A stretch of 64,000 nt of DNA from an uncultured Oscillospiraceae bacterium (GCA_949289045.1 CASEMN010000008.1:1-64000), one strand, 5' to 3'. Counted from the stretch's first letter, positions 27,138 through 35,572 are shown. Notes: a model not told the origin generated them from the sequence alone. Translations and numbers: made by a program.

Positions 27138-27400
27138 TTGGTGTCAAAAGACATGAAAATAAGCCACTGTTTGTACACTTGCAATTTACTGGTGGTTTGC
27201 CTCTTGTACCCAGTTTCTCTTCTTCTCTTAACGTCCTTATTTGGTAGGAGCAAAAGCTTGGTGGACTTTTGTCATCTTATCATCAAAGGGCTGGAAAATG
27301 CTGCTCTTTGTACTGATTATTTTGCAGGAAGTGCTTTTTATCTGCTTCGTTGGAATTTTAAGTGAATTTCGATGATAAAAATACATTTAACTTTATTCGT
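27138..27400. other. Non-coding or decayed block after the methyltransferase
   Basis: About 260 bases with no convincing gene. A 75-codon frame opens from TTG at 27138 but has no ribosome site and a composition unlike a protein. Two other frames also stay open for 35-45 codons, as if a once-coding or multi-copy sequence had decayed. It contains the second copy of the 33-base repeat. It may be a dispersed intergenic element; only a genome-wide copy count would tell. Confidence 0.4.
27256..27288 (+). repeat. Direct repeat copy 2 flanking a methyltransferase gene
   Basis: Matches 26218-26250 at 29 of 33 positions. Unlike copy 1 it is not part of a hairpin. The spacing between copies is 1038 bases. 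Confidence 0.8.
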
Positions 27401-27430
27401 TCCCCGGAGTAAATCTCCGGGGATTTTTTT
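27401..27430 (+). terminator. Terminator upstream of the ABC operon
   Basis: TCCCCGGAG pairs with CTCCGGGGA around TAAAT, followed by seven Ts. It isolates the methyltransferase region from the ABC operon. Confidence 0.9.
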
Positions 27431-27508
27431 ATATTCACTACAAAAGTTAAATTTTTTCAAAGAATGATTACAAATTATTTATAAATAAATTACGTTTCGG
27501 CACGTTCC

Positions 27509-27536
27509 TTGAAATGGCTATATTGTTATATATAAT
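27509..27536 (+). promoter_or_regulatory. Promoter of the ABC transporter operon
   Basis: TTGAAA at 27509-27514, a 16-base spacer and TATAAT at 27531-27536. The start codon lies 80 bases downstream. Confidence 0.7.
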
Positions 27537-27616
27537 TAAATTGAACAGACAAATAAAAGCAATATAAATATCCTATAAATGTAATTGAAATTATTGTATT
27601 AATAGGGGGGAGCGTT

Positions 27617-29665
27617 GTGAAATTTATAAAATATCTTATCGCTTTAATTGCCTTATTGGCAGTGGCGGTATGTACAGGTGAATTTTATCAAGTTTATGTG
27701 TATGAAGCAAACAGCGGTGATTTTGCGGCATTTTCTCTTGATACAAATACTGATTTAAAGCAATTCTACGAAGATGTTCAGAATACAGCCGACGCTCATG
27801 GAGTTTTAGCTGTATGCGAAAGCATCAATTCCATAGGAGATAATTCCGATTCAAAAATAACCTTTTATTTTTCGGATATGGATTCCGCTAAGGAGTACAT
27901 AAGTAATCTCAAAATTGAGGAAGGGTATTCCAAAAGTCTCTTTCTGTATGGTACCGATGTGGATTTTGAGGAAATGAGACAATGCCGTGAAGACGGTGAT
28001 GCCTATATTAATCTCTTAGGGGATAAGGCGGACAAGCAGGCGTTTATTGATTTAATGGGCGAGAAATATGAATTGAATATGCAGTCTGTGAAAGATAAAA
28101 CTGCCAATTATTTTTCCTCGGAAGCTTTTATAATTCAGATTGTGCTTTGGGTTATCGCCTGCGCTATTGTCGCTGTATTGGCTTTATATGAATCTATGAT
28201 GATGCAGAAAGAAACGGCAGTGCGATGTTCTCTTGGAGAAAATCCATTTAAAATATATCTGAAAAAGGTACTTACTGATTCCGCTGTTTTGGTTCTGCTA
28301 TTTTTGGCTGCATTTACTTTTTCTTCTGTCTTTACAAATTCGCTGTTTGCTTTCGGTATTTCGGCGGCACTCTTTGTGGTTTTGCTTTTGGTAAATGCCC
28401 TTGCGCTTTTGCCGATTTTCCGAGTGAAAATAGATAAAGCTTTCAGTGGTGCCGCTGGTTCTGCATCCTTGCTCTCAGCAAGTTATGCTCTTAAACTGAT
28501 TACCTGTGTGTTGACTGTTCTGGTTGCGGCTATGGCAATAGGCAGCGTTTCTGAGGTTGTGAAAATTAAAAAGCAGGGAGACTTTTTTGAAGAATATAAA
28601 GATTATTCCTATATTCAGATGCTGCCTAAAAAAGGGTCATTGAACGCTAAGGAGCCTGTTGCAACTGTGAAATATCGCTTACAGAAAGAGTTTTTTGAAA
28701 ATACTCTTTTGCAGACTCATTATACAAATCTTATAAATTTAAGCGACGGAGTAGAGCGTGAGCTGATTTTGTGCAATCGGAATGCAAAGGATAATCTTCT
28801 TAAAGCTATCCCAGGACTTACAGAAGAGAAAATAAGTGAAGAAAAAATGTATATAATTACGCCTGATTATCCGGGATATGAAAATGATACCAGATTTGCA
28901 CAGCCGAATTTTTTAGGATTTGAGGGATACTTTTTCTGTCATGACTATGAAGTGGAATTGGTTCCTTATGAATCGGACGCCTATCTTCCGGCTACCAACG
29001 GCAGTGTCGATAGAATAGGATGTGAAGTTTATAAAAATCCAGTTATTCTTTTCAGCAATCTTGATGAAAGTGAGCTAAGTATACCGAATGATGCCGGAAC
29101 CTTTAAAGGCATTGATGAAGAAACAGGCGTTGAAAATTGGGACGGAGGTTTGGATGCTCCTTATTATGATCAGTTTTTGATGTTTAAGGTGACCGATGCA
29201 GAGATACGAAAGTTTTTGGATAAATACAATTTGGAACTTAGCGGAGGCACATACGAAAGAGTAAACGTGTATGAGAATTTTAAAGCAGAGCATGAACGGG
29301 CGGAAAAAATGATGGGAATTTTCCTTGTTTTGTTTTTAGTTCTTTTCTTCCTGGAAACGGCTCTTATCAGTACGGTTATAAGGCTTGATTACAGCGTAAA
29401 TGCCAAGGAGCTGGCAATTAAAAAAGTGCTCGGTTATTCTTTGCTGGATAAAAACAGGAAAATTTTTGCAATTACCATTGGAGTAATGATTCTCGGAATG
29501 ATAGTGGCAGTTGTAATAAGTTCGGTATATAGAATTGCAAATCCCTTTACAGTTGCCGCCGGCTGCGGAATTCTTTCGGCAGCAGAAATAATTATAATTA
29601 TCCGGAATATTGTAAAGACGGAGAAGGCTCAGCTTGTAAAAATTCTGAAAGGAGGCAGCTTATGA
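27617..29665 (+). CDS. ABC transporter permease resembling bacteriocin-associated integral membrane proteins
   Basis: A 682-residue membrane protein: one N-terminal helix (about 5-23), an external domain (24-165), helices near 170-190, 220-245, 250-270 and 293-313, a second large external domain (about 320-572), and three C-terminal helices (573-595, 627-650, 655-675). This double FtsX-like plan, with the companion ATPase, is that of the large permeases (DUF1430/TIGR01654 type) found with lactococcin-972-like bacteriocins. The start is GTG with AGGGGGGAG upstream. The stop overlaps the ATPase gene by four bases. No bacteriocin precursor gene is seen next to it. Toxin immunity, peptide export or lipid handling are all possible. 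Confidence 0.72.
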   Translation: MKFIKYLIALIALLAVAVCTGEFYQVYVYEANSGDFAAFSLDTNTDLKQFYEDVQNTADAHGVLAVCESINSIGDNSDSKITFYFSDMDSAKEYISNLKIEEGYSKSLFLYGTDVDFEEMRQCREDGDAYINLLGDKADKQAFIDLMGEKYELNMQSVKDKTANYFSSEAFIIQIVLWVIACAIVAVLALYESMMMQKETAVRCSLGENPFKIYLKKVLTDSAVLVLLFLAAFTFSSVFTNSLFAFGISAALFVVLLLVNALALLPIFRVKIDKAFSGAAGSASLLSASYALKLITCVLTVLVAAMAIGSVSEVVKIKKQGDFFEEYKDYSYIQMLPKKGSLNAKEPVATVKYRLQKEFFENTLLQTHYTNLINLSDGVERELILCNRNAKDNLLKAIPGLTEEKISEEKMYIITPDYPGYENDTRFAQPNFLGFEGYFFCHDYEVELVPYESDAYLPATNGSVDRIGCEVYKNPVILFSNLDESELSIPNDAGTFKGIDEETGVENWDGGLDAPYYDQFLMFKVTDAEIRKFLDKYNLELSGGTYERVNVYENFKAEHERAEKMMGIFLVLFLVLFFLETALISTVIRLDYSVNAKELAIKKVLGYSLLDKNRKIFAITIGVMILGMIVAVVISSVYRIANPFTVAAGCGILSAAEIIIIIRNIVKTEKAQLVKILKGGSL

Positions 29666-30270
29666 TTACTATAAAGAATCTTTCAAAATCATTCGGAGAG
29701 AAAAATCTTTTTGAAAATTATTCCCTGCAAATAAATGACGGTGAGTTTGTGATTTTTACGGGGGTGAGCGGATGCGGAAAAACAACACTGCTCAATATGA
29801 TAGGTTCGCTTGAAAGCGCAGACAGCGGGGAAATAGAAGTTGACGGAATGGATATAACACAAAAGAAAAATCAGCGTGAATATCTCAAAAGAAAGGTGGG
29901 ATTTCTTTTCCAGAACTTTGCTCTTGTGGATAACAAGACTGTTGAAGAAAATCTAAAGCTTGTGAAGAACGACTGCCGCAGCGGGGTTTCAATAGAAGAG
30001 GCTCTCGAAATGGTGGGACTTTCCGATAAAGCAAAACAGAAAGTTTACAGTCTGTCCGGAGGAGAACAGCAAAGGGCGGCTCTTGCAAGGCTTATTGTCA
30101 AGAAATGCGACTGTGTTCTTGCTGATGAACCCACAGGATCATTGGACAGAAAAAATGCGGATACAGTTTTTTCCATACTTGAGAAAATCAATGAAAGCGG
30201 AAAAACAGTTATTATGGTAACCCACGACGAATCATTTAGAGAAAAAGGAAAGAGAGTGATTGAATTATGA
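29662..30270 (+). CDS. ABC transporter ATP-binding protein (MacB/LolD-like)
   Basis: A 202-residue nucleotide-binding subunit. Walker A GVSGCGKT is at 34-41, the Q-loop near FLFQNFALVDNKTVEENL, the signature LSGGEQQRAALARL near 131, Walker B with DCVLADEPTGSLD, and the switch His in MVTHDE. It is short, as in ATPases paired with lactococcin-972-type permeases. It overlaps both neighbours by four bases, so all three genes are translationally coupled. Confidence 0.92.
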   Translation: MITIKNLSKSFGEKNLFENYSLQINDGEFVIFTGVSGCGKTTLLNMIGSLESADSGEIEVDGMDITQKKNQREYLKRKVGFLFQNFALVDNKTVEENLKLVKNDCRSGVSIEEALEMVGLSDKAKQKVYSLSGGEQQRAALARLIVKKCDCVLADEPTGSLDRKNADTVFSILEKINESGKTVIMVTHDESFREKGKRVIEL

Positions 30271-30767
30271 CATTTAAAAAGATGAATAACTTTGAAAAGG
30301 GAGTGGCAATTTTTTTCGCAGTTCTTTTAGGGCTCTTTGCCGTTTATAATGCCGTATGGTTTGCCTATAGAGAGATAAGGTATAAGCCTTTAACTGAAAA
30401 TATAGAAAATCGCTACGGGGTGTATCTGACTGCCATAGACGATGTGAGTTATTCTGTAGCAAAGCCGTCGTATTTAAGTTTCACAGGCAACCTTAATCTG
30501 GTAGATGTACAGACACATGAGGGACTTCTTATTTGGCCTGAATTTCCATCAGGTTACAGGTATGCGGCAGATATTGTAGTCCGTACTGATAAGGAGGATG
30601 GCAGAGAAATTCCGGTTTTGGCGCCTATAATGATAGATGAAAATGGAAACTGGATTGATGATTCCGGAAATTATGGTAAAAAAGAACGTGAGATATTCGA
30701 CAAAAAGCAGGAAGAAATTAAAGAATGGCTCTGCCTTGCAGATGAAATGTGGAATTTAAAGGAATAA
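30267..30767 (+). CDS. Unknown single-pass membrane protein of the ABC operon
   Basis: I do not recognise this 166-residue protein. It has one N-terminal membrane helix (about 13-33) and then an outside-facing domain of mixed charged and aromatic residues with no cysteines except one near the end (C156). The ATG overlaps the ATPase stop by four bases, so it is made with the transporter and is probably an accessory or immunity subunit (inference). A strong terminator follows. Confidence 0.65.
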   Translation: MTFKKMNNFEKGVAIFFAVLLGLFAVYNAVWFAYREIRYKPLTENIENRYGVYLTAIDDVSYSVAKPSYLSFTGNLNLVDVQTHEGLLIWPEFPSGYRYAADIVVRTDKEDGREIPVLAPIMIDENGNWIDDSGNYGKKEREIFDKKQEEIKEWLCLADEMWNLKE

Positions 30768-30787
30768 AATCAAATAGTAAAGAGAAA

Positions 30788-30835
30788 ATGTCCCCAACCG
30801 AAAAAGTTCAGATGTTTTCGGTTGGGGGCATTTAT
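30788..30835 (+). terminator. Terminator of the ABC operon
   Basis: CCCCAACCGAAAA (30792-30804) pairs with TTTTCGGTTGGGG (30815-30827); AATG and CATT extend the base. It is followed by TTATT. The promoter of the next gene begins immediately after it. Confidence 0.85.
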
Positions 30836-30863
30836 TGCCATCTACTTTTTGCTGTGGTATAAT
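30835..30863 (+). promoter_or_regulatory. Promoter of the second methyltransferase gene
   Basis: TTGCCA at 30835-30840, a 17-base spacer and TATAAT at 30858-30863. Its position inside the long reading frame shows that the true start is downstream. Confidence 0.75.
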
Positions 30864-30921
30864 TATTACAAATATCAAAATTTTGTGTAAAATATTCAAT
30901 GGCGAAAGTGGGGCTCACGGC

Positions 30922-31623
30922 ATGAATATTAACGATATTTCAGTTTGGGAAAAGCTTCAAAAGCTGCTTACGTGGGAACAGATAGGCCAGATTAATGGCA
31001 AAAGAATTCTTGATTTTGGCAGCGGAAACGGTATAACGGCATCCTATTACGGTGCCAAAAATCAGGTCACGGCTATTGAACCGGATAAAGAAACCATAAA
31101 AGACAGATGTACTGAAAATACTTATGAGCAAATCTGTGGAGGGCTTGATAAGCTTAAGGCCCTTGAAGATGAAACTTTTGACGTAATACTCTGTCATAAT
31201 GTTTTGGAATATGCATCGAAAGAGAGAACAGAAATCATAAATGAGTTTGCTAGAGTTATCAAAAAAGGCGGTACCTTATCAATACTAAAGCATAACAAGC
31301 CGGGACGAATAATGCAGATGGTTGTGTTGCTCAACAATTTTTCCCACGCTTTGGAACTTCTTGATGGTAAAAGCGGTAAGGCTGAAAAATACGGAAGCAT
31401 AGATTATTATGAGGATGAAGATATTGTAAAATGCTGCGAAAAGTTTTCCATAAGCAAAATATACGGAATGAGAACCTTTTGGGATTTGCAGCAGAATCAG
31501 GATATACAGAAAAATGATGATTGGCAGCAAGACATGCTCAAAGCAGAGCGGCGTGTAAGCGAAATTGAAGAGTTTAAAAATATAGCATTTTTTCATCATA
31601 TTTTGCTTTTGAGAAATAAGTAA
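30922..31623 (+). CDS. Class I SAM-dependent methyltransferase (UbiE/Methyltransf_11-like)
   Basis: A 233-residue cytoplasmic methyltransferase with motif I ILDFGSGNG at 29-37, the acidic EPD loop after strand 2, and DVILCHNVLEY as motif IV. The C-terminal half, with long charged helices, is not diagnostic. The ATG at 30922 was chosen because the in-frame sequence upstream to 30835 contains a sigma-A promoter. The ribosome site is weak (GTGGGG). It is a monocistronic gene between a terminator and the tRNA-Leu region. The substrate is unknown. Confidence 0.78.
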   Translation: MNINDISVWEKLQKLLTWEQIGQINGKRILDFGSGNGITASYYGAKNQVTAIEPDKETIKDRCTENTYEQICGGLDKLKALEDETFDVILCHNVLEYASKERTEIINEFARVIKKGGTLSILKHNKPGRIMQMVVLLNNFSHALELLDGKSGKAEKYGSIDYYEDEDIVKCCEKFSISKIYGMRTFWDLQQNQDIQKNDDWQQDMLKAERRVSEIEEFKNIAFFHHILLLRNK

Positions 31624-32017
31624 TAAAAAAGAACAATTTTTTATTTATTATATAACCTCAACCAAGTGCATTAAATGTAAAATAAAAAAAGGCTGAGTCC
31701 GAACGCAAAATGCGTCTGAAAACAGTCATTGAAATAAAAAGCCGACCACAGGGAGTCAACACCGCAAAAGAGTAATAGCGACCGGGAGCCGTCGTGAGTG
31801 CGTTTACAAACGAACAGGCGAAGGGAGCGAGGTCTTTTGCGGAAAAGGAGGAGCAGCATCGTGAGCGAGCTCTGATTTTAGTAAAAAATCGGAGCAAGCG
31901 ATACAAAGCTTGCTCCGACGCAGGAAACTTTGATGAGTGAAATACCAGCTTGGATGCGAGTGACAAGCAAAAAGAAAAGGCTAAACATAGAACGCAAAAT
32001 GCGTCCAGGTTCAGCCT
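31624..32017. repeat. Structured, repeat-bearing intergenic block beside tRNA-Leu
   Basis: No gene is visible in these 394 bases. A 16-base direct repeat GAACGCAAAATGCGTC occurs at 31701-31716 and 31990-32005, each copy containing the palindrome ACGCA-AAA-TGCGT and each preceded by GGCT. Between them, CCGCAAAAGA (31762-31771) can pair with TCTTTTGCGG (31833-31842), and CGTTTACAAACG (31801-31812) forms a small hairpin. GAGCGAG-type strings recur. The tRNA-Leu transcript (minus strand) would end at a terminator within the block, so the remaining 190 bases are not explained by it. Confidence 0.55.
31883..31918 (-). terminator. Terminator of the tRNA-Leu transcript
   Basis: On the minus strand TCGGAGCAAGC pairs with GCTTGCTCCGA (31889-31918) and is followed by six Ts (31883-31888). 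Confidence 0.8.
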
Positions 32018-32101
32018 GGTGCGGATAACAGGAATCGAACCTGCATGGATTGCTCCGCTAGATCCTAAGTCTAGTGCGTCTGCCAGTTCCGCCATATCCG
32101 C
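32018..32101 (-). tRNA. tRNA-Leu, anticodon UAG (reads CUA), CCA encoded
   Basis: The minus strand starts with GCGGATA and ends with the matching TATCCGC followed by CCA. The anticodon stem CTAGA/TCTAG encloses the loop CTTAGGA, so the anticodon is TAG. The D-arm (GGCGGAACTGGCAGACGC), a short long-type variable arm (CGGAGCAATCC) and the T-arm GTTCGATTC are all present. 84 bases including CCA. A false reading frame beginning MAELADALDLGSSG is produced by this gene. Confidence 0.97.
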
Positions 32102-32179
32102 ATAACAACTTATATATTATACCAAAGTTGCAGGGAAAGTCAATTGCAGCTTTGGAAAAAATATAACGGAGGAAAAATT

Positions 32180-33928
32180 ATGGAACAGCTTAAATCAAGA
32201 TGGACTGATAAAGTTGATAAAAATTGTCCGCTGCCGGAATATCCGAGACCGCAGCTAAGAAGAGAGCGGTGGCAAAATTTAAACGGAAAATATAACTATG
32301 CAATTTTGCCCCGTACAATTAAAAAGCCGCAGAGCTTTCAGGGGGAAATACTTGTTCCCTTTGGAGTTGAAAGTTATCTTTCCGGTGTAGGTAAGACTTT
32401 AAGCGAAAATGAAAATCTTTGGTATGAGCGTAAATTTACAGTACCGGAAGATTGGAAAGAGGAGCATATACTTCTTCACTTCGGGGCTGTTGATTGGCAG
32501 TGCAGAGTGTGGGTAAACGAAAAGGAAGCGGGATACCATGTGGGCGGATACGCTCCCTTTACCTTTGATATTACTGAGCTGATTAAAGATGGAGAAAATG
32601 TTCTTACCGTAAAGGTATATGATCCTTCCGATAAAGGTGATCAGCAGAGGGGAAAGCAGGTTCAAAAACCGGGAGGCATTTTTTACACTGCTACCTCGGG
32701 AATATGGCAGACTGTGTGGCTTGAACCTGTAAAAGAAAATCACATTGAAAAAATATGGTTTGTGCCGGATATAGATAATAACCGTGTGCAGTTTTTTGCA
32801 AAATCATCTTTGGATAAAGGTGAATTTAAGCTTGAAATCTCATTAAAAGGAGAGGCAAAAGCTCAGGCCACAGCGAAAAGTGGAGATTGGATAAGCCTTG
32901 ACAATCCAAAACTTTGGTCACCAGAAGAACCTAATCTTTACGATGTAAAGGTAACACTTTTGCAGGATGGTACTGAAAACGATAATGCTGAAACATATTT
33001 CGGCATGAGAAAATTTTCAGTTGATAAAGATGAAAAAGGTATTAAGCGTCTTTTCCTTAATAATCAGCCATATTTTCAGACGGGTCTCCTTGACCAGGGA
33101 TATTGGTGTGAAAGCCAGCTTACTCCTCCCACAGATGAGAGCATGGTATATGATATTGAGAAGATGAAATCCCTTGGTTTTAATATGCTTAGAAAGCATA
33201 TTAAAGTGGAGCCGGCAAGATGGTATTATCACTGCGACAGGCTTGGCATGATTGTATGGCAGGATATGGTAAGTGGCGGACATACAAGTATGATGCTTTC
33301 GGGACTTTTCTCAAAACTTCATATAAAACCCAGTGATAAAAATTACAGATTTTTTGGCAGAACAAATCATTATAATCGTAAGGAATTTGAAAAAGAGCTT
33401 TTAGAAATGATAGACAATCTTCGTTTCTTCACCTCTATTTATTGCTGGGTTGTCTTTAATGAGGGTTGGGGACAGTTCGATACAGTGCGTCTTACTGACC
33501 TTGTAAAAAAAGAGGATCCAACGAGAGTGGTGGATCACGCCAGCGGATGGTTTGACCGAGGAGCTGGAGATTTGAGAAGCGTTCATCAGTATATTCTGCC
33601 TCTACCCGACGTAAATCCAAAGGATGATAGAGCTTATGTAATAAGCGAATACGGTGGATACAGCAGCGTTATTGATGGACATGTATTTGATAAGAAGAGA
33701 AGCTTTGGTTATCAGATGTATAAGGGCAAAGCAGAACTTACCGCTGCATATAGAAAGCTTATGGAAAATCAGGCTATTCCCCTTGTGCCCAAGGGACTAA
33801 GTGCCCTTGTGTATACTCAGCTTAGTGACGTTGAGCTTGAGGTAAACGGTATACTTACCTATGACCGTGAAGAAGTTAAAATAGACGAAGATACTATAAA
33901 GGAACTCAATGAAAAATTGAAATATTAA
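32180..33928 (+). CDS. Glycoside hydrolase family 2 protein (beta-galactosidase/glucuronidase-like)
   Basis: A 582-residue retaining glycosidase with the GH2 order: N-terminal jelly-roll sugar-binding domain (about 20-185), immunoglobulin-like domain (about 190-275) and TIM barrel (about 285-582). The likely acid/base is E428 in FNEGWGQ and the nucleophile E490 in SEYGG. There is no signal peptide, so it acts on imported oligosaccharides in the cytoplasm. The ATG at 32180 follows GGAGG at 32168-32172; upstream frame sequence to 32144 has no ribosome site. The length is short compared with LacZ and the exact sugar is not predictable. The WYL regulator 31 bases downstream may control it. Confidence 0.88.
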   Translation: MEQLKSRWTDKVDKNCPLPEYPRPQLRRERWQNLNGKYNYAILPRTIKKPQSFQGEILVPFGVESYLSGVGKTLSENENLWYERKFTVPEDWKEEHILLHFGAVDWQCRVWVNEKEAGYHVGGYAPFTFDITELIKDGENVLTVKVYDPSDKGDQQRGKQVQKPGGIFYTATSGIWQTVWLEPVKENHIEKIWFVPDIDNNRVQFFAKSSLDKGEFKLEISLKGEAKAQATAKSGDWISLDNPKLWSPEEPNLYDVKVTLLQDGTENDNAETYFGMRKFSVDKDEKGIKRLFLNNQPYFQTGLLDQGYWCESQLTPPTDESMVYDIEKMKSLGFNMLRKHIKVEPARWYYHCDRLGMIVWQDMVSGGHTSMMLSGLFSKLHIKPSDKNYRFFGRTNHYNRKEFEKELLEMIDNLRFFTSIYCWVVFNEGWGQFDTVRLTDLVKKEDPTRVVDHASGWFDRGAGDLRSVHQYILPLPDVNPKDDRAYVISEYGGYSSVIDGHVFDKKRSFGYQMYKGKAELTAAYRKLMENQAIPLVPKGLSALVYTQLSDVELEVNGILTYDREEVKIDEDTIKELNEKLKY

Positions 33929-33959
33929 AATACGGATTTTAAAAAGAGGAGAGTAAAGT

Positions 33960-34961
33960 TTGGCAGGAAACAGCAAATCAAAGCTTAAAATTCTGAGTCT
34001 TATTGATATTCTGACTGAGAAAAGTGACAAGGACCATGTGCTTACAACGGCAGAAATATGTGAAGAACTTGAAAAGAGCGGGATTAAAGCAGAGCGAAAA
34101 TCTATATATAAAGATATAGAAATTCTAAGAGAATACGGCTTTGAAATTGTACATGTAAGAACACCTAAAAGCGGTTTTTATCTTGGAAAACGGCGTCTTG
34201 AAATTCCTGAAGCTCATCTTTTGGCAGATGCTGTGCAGGCAGCGGATTTTCTGCCGGAGGAGAAAAAGAAAACTCTTGTTGAAAAAATATTGTCGTCGGT
34301 AAGTGAATATGAGGCCGAGAAGATTCTGTCAAAAATGTCTCCTAAGCCTTCAAAAACAGCGTCAGCTGATGCAATGTATGTGCTGGATGCAATACATACT
34401 GCCATTGATTCAGAGAAGCAGATAATTGTGAAATATGCAAGACGGTGTATTGTGGGTAAAGCACTTTCGGCGCAGGTAAAGGAATTCACTTTAAGCCCTT
34501 ATGCTCTTACATGGACCGGAGAACACTATTATCTTATTGCCAACAACGGAAAATATGATAATCTTATGCATTTGCGGGTAGACAGAATACACCGTGCAAG
34601 GGTTATTGAAGAGAAGGCGAGACCTTTCTCCGAGGTTTCGGAATATAAAGATTTTTTCGATGTTTCTGATTATACTGAAAAGGTATTTAACATGTTTTCC
34701 GGAGAGGTTGATGAAATTCAGCTGGTATGCGATAATAGTATTATTGAAGAAATTTCTGACCGGCTTGGTACTGATGCAGAATATAAGCCTTATGATATCG
34801 GTACATTTGTAGTTAAGGCAAGAGCGGGAGTGAGCGAAGGCCTTGTGTCATGGTTATTCCAGTTTGGCGCAAAGGTAAAAGTAAAAGCTCCGCAAAATTT
34901 AAAGGATTTGTATTTGAAACGGCTTGAAGAAATAAACAGAGCTGTGATGATGCAGCAATAA
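33960..34961 (+). CDS. WYL-domain transcriptional regulator (YafY/DeoR-like)
   Basis: A 333-residue regulator with an N-terminal winged helix-turn-helix (about 8-70; AERKSIYKDIEILREYGF is the recognition part, residues 45-62) and a WYL ligand-binding domain from about 135, with the conserved LSPYALTWTGEHYYLIA phrase, then the WCX C-terminal extension. The start is TTG with GAGGAG eight bases upstream. It probably shares a transcript with the GH2 gene and could respond to a sugar-related or nucleotide ligand (inference). Confidence 0.9.
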   Translation: MAGNSKSKLKILSLIDILTEKSDKDHVLTTAEICEELEKSGIKAERKSIYKDIEILREYGFEIVHVRTPKSGFYLGKRRLEIPEAHLLADAVQAADFLPEEKKKTLVEKILSSVSEYEAEKILSKMSPKPSKTASADAMYVLDAIHTAIDSEKQIIVKYARRCIVGKALSAQVKEFTLSPYALTWTGEHYYLIANNGKYDNLMHLRVDRIHRARVIEEKARPFSEVSEYKDFFDVSDYTEKVFNMFSGEVDEIQLVCDNSIIEEISDRLGTDAEYKPYDIGTFVVKARAGVSEGLVSWLFQFGAKVKVKAPQNLKDLYLKRLEEINRAVMMQQ

Positions 34962-34973
34962 TATTCAAAAAAC

Positions 34974-35005
34974 GGCGCTACAGAACTTCTGTAGCGCCAT
35001 ATTTA
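34974..35005 (+). terminator. Terminator of the GH2-WYL operon
   Basis: GGCGCTACAGA pairs with TCTGTAGCGCC around ACT, followed by an AT-rich run with TTTAATTTTT. The upstream AAAAAA would let it work in both directions. Confidence 0.85.
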
Positions 35006-35119
35006 ATTTTTAACCATATTCATAATTGTCGAATATTGCAAAGAAATGTAACAAAATATACAAATATGAAAAATGCACCATTTAAATTAAAAATGTTTAA
35101 AATTTTTATTGAAAATCTC

Positions 35120-35147
35120 TTGACTTTTTCTATAAAGGGATTATAAT
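35120..35147 (+). promoter_or_regulatory. Promoter of tiny-peptide gene 1
   Basis: TTGACT at 35120-35125, a 16-base spacer and TATAAT at 35142-35147. Expected transcript start is near 35154. Confidence 0.82.
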
Positions 35148-35206
35148 AAAAACAGAAAATAAATAAACCATTAATAAATCATTTCTGGCGAGAGGGGGCA
35201 AAAAGG

Positions 35207-35272
35207 ATGGCAGCTTGGCTTTTTAAATCTCTTCTTCATGTTCTGAAGCTTGTCTTCAAAGTTGTAGTATGA
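35207..35272 (+). CDS. 21-residue cationic amphipathic peptide (tiny-peptide gene 1)
   Basis: An ATG preceded by GAGAGGGGG opens a 21-codon frame ending in TGA. The peptide begins MAAWLFKSLLHV and continues LKLVFKVVV. As a helix, K7, H11, K14 and K18 fall within about 60 degrees of each other, with S8 at the edge, and all other residues are hydrophobic: a textbook cationic amphipathic helix. The gene is a complete transcription unit of about 180 bases with its own near-consensus promoter and terminator. No family can be named. A type I toxin, a PSM-like lytic peptide, a signalling peptide or a small membrane regulator are all possible. Confidence 0.68.
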   Translation: MAAWLFKSLLHVLKLVFKVVV

Positions 35273-35287
35273 TAAGAGTACATACAG

Positions 35288-35330
35288 AAAAAACTCCGTA
35301 GACTTTTCGGAAGTCTACGGAGTTTTTTTG
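35288..35330 (+). terminator. Terminator of tiny-peptide gene 1
   Basis: ACTCCGTAGACTT (35293-35305) pairs perfectly with AAGTCTACGGAGT (35311-35323) around TTCGG and is followed by seven Ts. The A-run before it allows action in both directions. Confidence 0.95.
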
Positions 35331-35507
35331 CACCTTAGCATTTTTAAAATGAATAAGTATGTAAATTTGCAAATTAAATAGTTGTTTTGGATAATAATTT
35401 TCTATTAAAAAATAAAATCATATTATAGCCTAATTTTGAAAAAAATTAAATTGTGTGTGATATTAATATTTTTTCTAATAATAAAATTGTTTTTTTGTGA
35501 AATGTGC

Positions 35508-35536
35508 TTGACTTTTCAAAATGTGTTGACTATAAT
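35508..35536 (+). promoter_or_regulatory. Promoter of tiny-peptide locus 2
   Basis: TTGACT at 35508-35513, a 17-base spacer and TATAAT at 35531-35536. The -35 box and its flank (CTTGACTTTT) are the same as in promoter 1. Expected start is near 35543. The 177 bases before it (35331-35507) are very AT-rich and show nothing else. Confidence 0.85.
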
Positions 35537-35572
35537 TGCCTTGTGATTAAAGACAAGGAATAATTACGGAAT

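Noticed and set aside
27138..27365. A 75-codon frame after the first methyltransferase
   Set aside because: TTG start without ribosome site, protein-unlike composition, and competing open frames; treated as a decayed or non-coding block.
30835..30921. N-terminal extension of the second methyltransferase
   Set aside because: The stretch holds a TTGCCA-17-TATAAT promoter, so it cannot be translated from that transcript.
31658..32095. A 145-codon minus-strand frame beginning MAELADALDLGSSG
   Set aside because: It is the tRNA-Leu gene read as protein, a well-known false frame, continued into non-coding sequence.
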